From the NCBI GenBank assembly GCA_026983795.1, contig JALSTI010000127.1, forward strand, positions 1 to 59,518: 59,518 nucleotides of DNA. The letters are read 5' to 3'. Within the stretch, counting starts at the first letter, position 1, and the number at the start of each line of letters is the position of its first letter. Source of the stretch: Melioribacteraceae bacterium (GTDB lineage Bacteria > Bacteroidota > Ignavibacteria > Ignavibacteriales > Melioribacteraceae). The translations under genes were made by a program, and so were the position numbers. The notes under the pieces were generated by a model. The model saw nothing but the letters and a program-made list of their open reading frames with translations. It did no database searches and was not told the origin of the DNA. This document shows positions 53,549-59,518 of the stretch, piece after piece.

Positions 53549-55348
53549 TTAAAAGCAATATTCGTTTGCCTCTATCATTCTACCGGCAATATTTCTTCTT
53601 AGTACTTTTGTATTAACCGGATCAAATTTCGTAAATCGTTTCATTCCAAGCAACAACATTTTTAATTCATCGCCTTCGGCAAAAGCGGCAATAGCATGTT
53701 TTCCGTTAATATTAATTCTATCCAGAGCGTCGTTAAGAAAAACTCTCGCCATATCGATATACGGTTCCGCTTCCGATTCACCTTTGGAGTTTACAATCTT
53801 CAAAGTTCTTAATAAGGTTGATTCTGCAACATAAATATCAATTAACATATCTGTAATGTTCATAATAATTTCCTGTTCGTCTTCCAGTTTTTGCATAAAT
53901 TTTTGAACTGCCGAACCGGCTATCATTAAAGCGGCTTTTTTAGCATTTTGAATTGCCTTAATTTCTTTACTTAAAACACCTTCGGCACCGTCGCCGAAAG
54001 AAGGAATTGACATTAATTCTTTTTGGATTGCCATTGCGGGACCCATTAAATCGAGTCTGTTTTTCATAGACCGTTTAACCAGCATATCAACAATTAATAA
54101 TCTATTGATTTCGTTTGTACCTTCAAAAATTCTATTGATTCTGGAATCCCTGTATGCCCTTGCAGCCGGATATTCTTCAGAGTAACCGTAACCGCCATGA
54201 ACTTGAACAACTTCATCAACAACATAATCAAGCATTTCGGAACCGAATACTTTCATAATAGAGGATTCTATTGCATATTCTTCTGCAGCTTTAATTAAGG
54301 AATCGCTATAAGACAAGCCTTCATCTTTTAAATTTTCCGTCATTTGATTAATAAGTCCGCTTGTTCTAAAAATTGCGGACTCCGAAGCATAAGTCCTAAC
54401 AGCCATTTCAGCCAATTTATGTTTAATAGCGCCGAAACTCGCAATCGGTCTTCCGAACTGTTTTCTTTCGTTTGCATATTTAACGGCAATCGATAGAAAC
54501 TTCTTTGCTCCGCCTGTTGTCATTACTCCCAATTTAAATCTTCCGATATTCAATATATTAAATGCCACATAGTGTCCTTTGCCGATTTCGCCCAGAATAT
54601 TTTCTTTCGGAACCTTAACATTATCAAGGAATAGCGCGCGTGTTGAAGAGCCTTTTATACCCAACTTATTTTCTTCCTCACCTTTAGTAAAACCTTCGGA
54701 ATCTGTAGGTATAATAAAACAAGTAAATTTATCTCCATCGACTTGAGCAAAGGTAATTAAGATATCGGCAAAGCCGCCGTTTGTAATCCACATTTTTTGT
54801 CCGTTAAGGATATAATAATTTCCATCCTCCGACAGAGAAGCTGTAGTTTTAGCCGAAAGAGCATCTGAACCGGAAGTGGGTTCTGTCAAGCAATAAGCTG
54901 ATTTCCACTCGCCGCTTACCAGTTTAGGCAAATATTTTTTCTTCTGCTCTTCCGTACCGTAATACAAAATCGGCAAAGATCCGATTCCCGTATGTGCGGC
55001 AAACGATACGCCGAAGGAGTGACTGGGTCCCATCTCCATTGCCAGTATTGTATTTGTATTAAAATCCTCGCCTAATCCACCGTACTCTTCCGGAATGGAG
55101 GTACCTAACAAACCTAATTCCCCGGCTTTGTTCAGCAAGCTTATAGTTAATTGATGATCGGAACTTTGTTTATCGATGGCATCCAAATTAGGCATAATTT
55201 CTTTTTCGATAAAATCCCTAACCATTTCCGCCATCATTTTTTGCTCGTCATTTATTTCTTCCGGAGTATAGACATCCTCCGGTTTAGTTTCTTTAACCAG
55301 AAACTCACCTCCTTTAAGCAATACATTTTTCGACAAATCTTTTTCCAT
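53549..55348 (-). CDS. Acyl-CoA dehydrogenase
   Basis: 599 aa FAD enzyme performing the first dehydrogenation of beta-oxidation and passing electrons to EtfAB. The signatures YCLTEPTSGSDALSAKT and QKMWITNGGFAD, the FAD/CoA segment RKQFGRPIASFGAIKHKLAEM, VQVHGGYGYSEEYPAARAYRD and the catalytic Glu in IFEGTNEI are present. About 200 extra C-terminal residues make it similar to VLCAD/ACAD9-like long enzymes, so a long-chain preference is likely but unproven. It follows the thiolase gene after 27 nt. Confidence 0.94.
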   Translation of the reverse strand: MEKDLSKNVLLKGGEFLVKETKPEDVYTPEEINDEQKMMAEMVRDFIEKEIMPNLDAIDKQSSDHQLTISLLNKAGELGLLGTSIPEEYGGLGEDFNTNTILAMEMGPSHSFGVSFAAHTGIGSLPILYYGTEEQKKKYLPKLVSGEWKSAYCLTEPTSGSDALSAKTTASLSEDGNYYILNGQKMWITNGGFADILITFAQVDGDKFTCFIIPTDSEGFTKGEEENKLGIKGSSTRALFLDNVKVPKENILGEIGKGHYVAFNILNIGRFKLGVMTTGGAKKFLSIAVKYANERKQFGRPIASFGAIKHKLAEMAVRTYASESAIFRTSGLINQMTENLKDEGLSYSDSLIKAAEEYAIESSIMKVFGSEMLDYVVDEVVQVHGGYGYSEEYPAARAYRDSRINRIFEGTNEINRLLIVDMLVKRSMKNRLDLMGPAMAIQKELMSIPSFGDGAEGVLSKEIKAIQNAKKAALMIAGSAVQKFMQKLEDEQEIIMNITDMLIDIYVAESTLLRTLKIVNSKGESEAEPYIDMARVFLNDALDRININGKHAIAAFAEGDELKMLLLGMKRFTKFDPVNTKVLRRNIAGRMIEANEYCF

Positions 55349-55375
55349 TTTACTTACCCTCTTGTTTATAAAACT

Positions 55376-56551
55376 TTAAACTAAATTTTCAAAAATTGCA
55401 GCAACTCCCTGCCCGCCGCCAACGCATGCAGTTACCATTCCATATTTTTTATTTCTTCGTTGTAGTTCATTAATAATTTGAACTGTTAATTTAGCGCCCG
55501 TGCAGCCCAGCGGATGCCCCAAAGCAATAGCCCCACCGTTTACGTTTAGTTTTTCCATATCAATTCCTAACTCTCTAACAACCGCTAAGGATTGAGCGGC
55601 GAAGGCTTCGTTCAATTCAATTAAATCAATATCATCCAGCTGTTTATCCCATTTTTTTATTGCTTTGGGAACCGCCGCAATAGGACCAATACCCATTACT
55701 CTGGGATCAACACCGGCAAGGGCAAAAGATGCAAGCCGTGCCAACGGTTTTAAGTTGAGTTCTTTAACCATATCTTCAGACATTACCAAAACGAAAGCGG
55801 CGCCATCTGACATTTGCGAAGAATTACCAGCAGTAACCGTTCCGTTAGCGGCAAACACAGGTTTTAATTTTGCAAGCGCTTCCAAGGAAGTATCCGCACG
55901 CGGACCTTCGTCCGTATCTACTGTATAAGTTTCGGTAACCTTTTTACCATTCTTAACGTGGGTGTATTCAACTTTAATCGGCACAATTTCATCTTTAAAC
56001 TTATTGTTTTTAATTGCATTGATAGCTTTCATATGGGAATTATAAGAAAACTCATCCTGATCTTCGCGGGAAATATTATAATCCCGCGCAACCTCTTCGG
56101 CGGTTAGACCCATACTCATATAGAATTCGGGATGCTGAGTTACAACATTATAGTTAGGCGCTAACTTCCAACCGGTCATTGGAACAAGCGACATTGATTC
56201 AACTCCCCCCGCTATAATGCAGTCCATCATTCCGGCTCTAATTCTGGATACCGCCATTGCAATTGTGTCAACTCCGGATGCGCAAAAACGGTTAACCGTA
56301 ACGCCGGGAACTTCAACGGGTAAAGCTTCGAGCGCTATCATTCTTCCAATTTGCAATCCTTGTTCCGCTTCGGGAAATGCATTACCCACAATAACATCCT
56401 CAATTCTGTGCGGATCTAAATTGGGTACTTGTTTTAATAAATGATGAATTACGTCAACTGCCAAATCATCGGGCCGGGAAAATCTGAATCCTCCTTTTTT
56501 AGCCCTTCCAATGGCAGTACGATAACCGGCAACAATATAAGCTTCTTTCAT
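55376..56551 (-). CDS. fadA: Acetyl-CoA C-acyltransferase (thiolase, FadA-type)
   Basis: 391 aa. Thiolytic cleavage of 3-ketoacyl-CoA, the last step of the beta-oxidation cycle. Nucleophile C90 in [14 protein letters not shown]346 in GHPLGCTGA and C376 in TACVGGGQG form the catalytic triad of degradative thiolases. It lies between the FadN-like bifunctional gene (25-nt gap) and the acyl-CoA dehydrogenase gene (27-nt gap), in one operon. Confidence 0.95.
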   Translation of the reverse strand: MKEAYIVAGYRTAIGRAKKGGFRFSRPDDLAVDVIHHLLKQVPNLDPHRIEDVIVGNAFPEAEQGLQIGRMIALEALPVEVPGVTVNRFCASGVDTIAMAVSRIRAGMMDCIIAGGVESMSLVPMTGWKLAPNYNVVTQHPEFYMSMGLTAEEVARDYNISREDQDEFSYNSHMKAINAIKNNKFKDEIVPIKVEYTHVKNGKKVTETYTVDTDEGPRADTSLEALAKLKPVFAANGTVTAGNSSQMSDGAAFVLVMSEDMVKELNLKPLARLASFALAGVDPRVMGIGPIAAVPKAIKKWDKQLDDIDLIELNEAFAAQSLAVVRELGIDMEKLNVNGGAIALGHPLGCTGAKLTVQIINELQRRNKKYGMVTACVGGGQGVAAIFENLV

Positions 56552-56576
56552 TTTTACACTTTTGATTATTTAATAA

Positions 56577-58982
56577 TTAATTTCTTAATGGTTTTCCTGT
56601 ATTAAGTATATGCTGTATTCTTTCCAAGGTTTTTCTCTCGCCAATAAGACTTAGAAATGCTTCACGTTCTAAATCCAATAAATACTGTTCCGATACAAAA
56701 GTCGGTTCCGACAAATCACCACCGCTCATAATATAGGCCAATTTTTCGGCTATTTTTTTATCATGTTCCGAAATATAGTTTGCTGTTTTATATGAATAAG
56801 CGCCCAGCATCATTGTGGCAAGGGCTGTTTTTCCCAAAACTTTAATATCCTCTCGCGGAACAGGTTGTGTATAACCACGGTCGGCTAATTCGATTACCGC
56901 TTTTTTAGCTTCTGCAATAACACGGTTCGGGTTAACAATGTAAACATCCAATCCGTTTCTAAAAACTCCCAAATCAAAAGCTTCTCTGGCGGAAGTAGAG
57001 ACTTTTGCTTGAGCAATATTCAAGAATTTATTTTGTAATTCTGGAAATTCAACATTTCCTTCTTGAAAATTATCTGATGCCCGGAGTGTCATTTCCTTTG
57101 TTCCGCCGCCCGCAGGTATAATTCCAACGCCCACTTCAACTAATCCGATGTAAGTTTCAGCCGAAGCGACCACTTTATCGGAGTGCAAACAGACCTCGCA
57201 TCCGCCGCCCAAAGTTAAATTATGAGGTGCGGCAACAACAGGTATGCTGGAATATCGTATATGCATTGTAGTGTTTTGAAATTGACGAACAGCAAAATCA
57301 ATTTCGTCGTATTCCTGTTCGGTTGCAAGCATAAACATCATAGCTAAATTAGCGCCTGCCGAAAAATGCGGACCGTTATTTCCGATAACCAATCCTTTAA
57401 AATCTCTTTCGCAAATCTCTATTGATTTATTAATTCCCTCCAATATTTCGGTGCCGATGCTATTCATCTTCGTTTGGAATTCCAAGTTCAACACACCGTC
57501 GCCAAGATCGTGCAAAGTAGCTCCCGAGTTTTGCCAGACGGGTTTATTTGATCTCAAATTATCCAAGATAATAAAACCGGATCTTCCGGGTATTTCTTTA
57601 TACGATTTTGTTTGGATATCGTAAAACTTTTTAATTCCGTTTTCAATTTGATAGAATGTTTGATTCCCGCCATCCAACATTTCAATAACCCATTGCGCAG
57701 GCTGTATTGACAATCCGTTCATCTCTTTAACAGTTTTTTCAACGCCTAATATATCCCATAATTCAAACGGTCCAAGCTCCCAACCGAATCCGGCTTTAAT
57801 AGCATCGTCAATTTTATACAATTCGTCGGTAATCTCGGGAATACGATTTGAAGAATATTGAAATACCATATAATTTAATTTTTTAATAAATTCGCCGGCT
57901 TTATCTTTAGCAAAATGAAGCATTTTAACTCTCTGTTTCAAATCATCAACAGGTTTGGCTGCCGCTACGGATGCGAATTTAGGTTTGACCGGAGGATTAT
58001 ATTCCAATGTTTCGGTATTAATTTCTAAAATCAGGCGGTTTCCTTCTTTGTCTTTTGTCTTCTTATAAAATCCTTGTCCCGTTTTATCGCCCAGCCATTT
58101 GTTTTCAACCATTTTATTTACATAGTCCGGAATTTTAAATAATTCTCTTGCTTCATCTGCTGGGCAATCGTTATAAATATTATTTGCAACTTTCACAAGG
58201 GTATCAAGACCAACAACGTCGGCAGTCCGGAAAGTAGCCGATTTCGGTTTCCCGGTTAAGGGTCCGGTTAACGTATCAATTTCTTTTACGGTCAAGCCCA
58301 TTTCTTTCATTAATTTAAATACAGCCATAATGCTGAACACGCCAATTCTATTGGCAATAAAAGCGGGTGTATCTTTACAAAGGACCGTTGTTTTTCCTAA
58401 ATATAAATCACCGTAATGCATTAAAAAGTCAACTACTTCAGGTTTAGTTTTGGAAGAAGGAATTATTTCTAGCAGCTGTAAATAACGGGGCGGATTAAAA
58501 AAATGGGCGCCGCAGAAGTTTTCTTGAAAGTCCTCGCTTCTACCTTCCAGCATAGAATGGATAGGAATTCCCGATGTGTTTGTAGTAATGAGCGTATTGT
58601 TTTTCCGATATTTTTCCACTTTCTCGAAAACCGATTTTTTAATCTCAAGATTTTCAACTACCGCTTCAATTATCCAATCAACATTACTTAACCAATCCAG
58701 ATTATCTTCAAAATTTCCGGTAATAATTCTTGATGCAAATGACTTATGATAAATAGGAGACGGTTTAGCTTTGAGAACATTTTTCAAATTCGAGTTAACA
58801 ATCCTATTCCTAACCGCTTTATCCTGCAGCGTTAAACCTTTTTGTTTTTCATCATCGGTTAATTCTCTTGGAACAATATCCAGCAAATAGACTTTACAAC
58901 CGATATTAGCGAAATGAGCAGCGATCCGGGAACCCATTACGCCCGAACCTAAAACGGCAACTTCTTTAATTATTCTCTTCAT
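56577..58982 (-). CDS. 3-hydroxyacyl-CoA dehydrogenase/enoyl-CoA hydratase (FadN-like)
   Basis: 801 aa bifunctional enzyme for the hydration and second oxidation of beta-oxidation. Domain order is dehydrogenase first: NAD loop VLGSGVMGSRIAAHFA, NTSGIPIH, FCGAHFFNPPRYLQLLE, ANRIG, then a second HAD C-terminal part (about 350-430), and crotonase domain last (about 480-720: GNNGPHFSAGANLAMM, GGGCEVCLHSDKVVA, GIIPAGGGTKEM). This is the reverse of FadB/MFE-2-type and matches Bacillus FadN. With the thiolase and acyl-CoA dehydrogenase it forms a complete cycle. Confidence 0.93.
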   Translation of the reverse strand: MKRIIKEVAVLGSGVMGSRIAAHFANIGCKVYLLDIVPRELTDDEKQKGLTLQDKAVRNRIVNSNLKNVLKAKPSPIYHKSFASRIITGNFEDNLDWLSNVDWIIEAVVENLEIKKSVFEKVEKYRKNNTLITTNTSGIPIHSMLEGRSEDFQENFCGAHFFNPPRYLQLLEIIPSSKTKPEVVDFLMHYGDLYLGKTTVLCKDTPAFIANRIGVFSIMAVFKLMKEMGLTVKEIDTLTGPLTGKPKSATFRTADVVGLDTLVKVANNIYNDCPADEARELFKIPDYVNKMVENKWLGDKTGQGFYKKTKDKEGNRLILEINTETLEYNPPVKPKFASVAAAKPVDDLKQRVKMLHFAKDKAGEFIKKLNYMVFQYSSNRIPEITDELYKIDDAIKAGFGWELGPFELWDILGVEKTVKEMNGLSIQPAQWVIEMLDGGNQTFYQIENGIKKFYDIQTKSYKEIPGRSGFIILDNLRSNKPVWQNSGATLHDLGDGVLNLEFQTKMNSIGTEILEGINKSIEICERDFKGLVIGNNGPHFSAGANLAMMFMLATEQEYDEIDFAVRQFQNTTMHIRYSSIPVVAAPHNLTLGGGCEVCLHSDKVVASAETYIGLVEVGVGIIPAGGGTKEMTLRASDNFQEGNVEFPELQNKFLNIAQAKVSTSAREAFDLGVFRNGLDVYIVNPNRVIAEAKKAVIELADRGYTQPVPREDIKVLGKTALATMMLGAYSYKTANYISEHDKKIAEKLAYIMSGGDLSEPTFVSEQYLLDLEREAFLSLIGERKTLERIQHILNTGKPLRN

Positions 58983-59020
58983 TGTGATTCAGCTTTTGTT
59001 AATATTTTATTAATTAAAAT

Positions 59021-59518
59021 TTATCTTATGTTCTTATATTTCGGCGGATCGGAAGGATGATAAATTTCTTCTATCAAATCCGCATATTTTTTAAGTAACA
59101 CTCTTCTTTTCAATTTTAAAGTAGGTGTAAGTTCACCGGTTTCCACCTTCCATCTATCAGTAACCAAAGCAATTTTTTTTACTTTTTGAATTTTACCGAA
59201 ACGTTTATTATACTTTTCAACATCCTGCCAAATTCTTTCTTTAAGAACATCCGAATTTATTAATTCCTCTTCGTTTTTAAATTCCAAACATTTTTTCTTA
59301 CACCATTGTTTAATGAATTCGAAATTAGGAACTATAATAGCCGCGGTAAACCTGCGATTTTCTCCTATAACCATAATCTCTTCGATAAACAAAGACTCTT
59401 TCATTTTATTCTCGATAGGCAAGGGAGTTACATATTTACCTCCCGATGTTTTAAATACTTCTTTTACTCTATCGGTTATTACTAAAAATTTACCGTCAAC
59501 AAATTCGCCAATATCACC
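59021..59518 (-). CDS. Long-chain acyl-CoA synthetase (AMP-forming), C-terminal part
   Basis: Partial: the frame is open to the right window edge, upstream of the ORF-track start at 59422. About 165 C-terminal residues are visible: TDRVKEVFKTSGGKYVTP is the hinge/A8 region of the ANL superfamily, followed by PIENKMKES and the C-terminal KLKRRVLLKKYADLIEEIY typical of long-chain acyl-CoA synthetases. It activates fatty acids to acyl-CoA for the operon downstream; its stop lies 38 nt before the FadN-like gene. Confidence 0.9.
   Translation of the reverse strand, partial: GDIGEFVDGKFLVITDRVKEVFKTSGGKYVTPLPIENKMKESLFIEEIMVIGENRRFTAAIIVPNFEFIKQWCKKKCLEFKNEEELINSDVLKERIWQDVEKYNKRFGKIQKVKKIALVTDRWKVETGELTPTLKLKRRVLLKKYADLIEEIYHPSDPPKYKNIR

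Noticed and set aside
1-59518. CRISPR arrays, insertion sequences, prophage or integrase genes
   Set aside because: No spaced direct repeats, transposase or integrase motifs were seen; the composition is uniform and genes are mostly housekeeping.

Overview
The window looks like chromosomal DNA from an AT-rich, Gram-negative-type bacterium of the Bacteroidota/Chlorobiota superphylum. My best guess is the Ignavibacteria (Ignavibacterium/Melioribacter-like). This is inference from gene content: Bacteroidota-type families such as DUF4783, TPR-fused sensor kinases, a 31-aa COX24/bS22-like ribosomal mini-protein and a DECR-like SDR, combined with a complete dcw cluster headed by mraZ, a MurE carrying the meso-diaminopimelate DNPR motif, and clear Shine-Dalgarno sequences, which most Bacteroidota lack. 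No plasmid, phage, transposon or CRISPR signature was seen.

Layout. 1-614: 5' part of an exported beta-rich protein. 731-16684: a 14-gene division and cell-wall operon on the minus strand, mraZ-rsmH-ftsL-ftsI-murE-murF-mraY-murD-ftsW-murG-murC-ftsQ-ftsA-ftsZ, nearly all genes overlapping or a few bases apart, with a sigma70-like promoter and TGGGGA boxes in front of mraZ and a hairpin terminator behind ftsZ. 16832-21249: small envelope, TPR and zinc-ribbon proteins, an HU protein, a 31-aa ribosomal protein gene missing from the ORF track, and tRNA-Thr(CGT). 21503-35344: a TPR histidine kinase with a GMP reductase-like enzyme, an exported M3 oligopeptidase, an AddA/RecB-like helicase-nuclease, an NtrY-like giant sensor kinase, a DUF4783 protein and a fibronectin-III lipoprotein. 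35529-38332: pyrR-pyrB-pyrC with a structured leader.

38642-47271 is the least conventional part. Four small paralogous two-helix membrane proteins (84-100 aa) lie among an orphan single-domain response regulator, a STAS-domain protein, a two-PAS histidine kinase and two orphan small proteins, with housekeeping yihY and purL in the middle. Two of the small genes (40129 and 46972) have a CRP/FNR-type palindrome exactly 21 bp upstream of a -10 element, the class II activator position (-41.5). I read this as a dispersed, CRP/FNR-controlled membrane-stress or redox signalling locus; its function is unknown.

47297-59518: a LytM-type M23 peptidase, a GMC oxidoreductase that appears to start with ATT (the ORF track missed its FAD-binding N-terminus), etfBA, a PolB-like 3'-5' exonuclease, and a beta-oxidation set (acyl-CoA ligase, FadN-like bifunctional enzyme, thiolase, acyl-CoA dehydrogenase, dienoyl-CoA reductase-like SDR). 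EtfAB would accept electrons from the acyl-CoA dehydrogenase.
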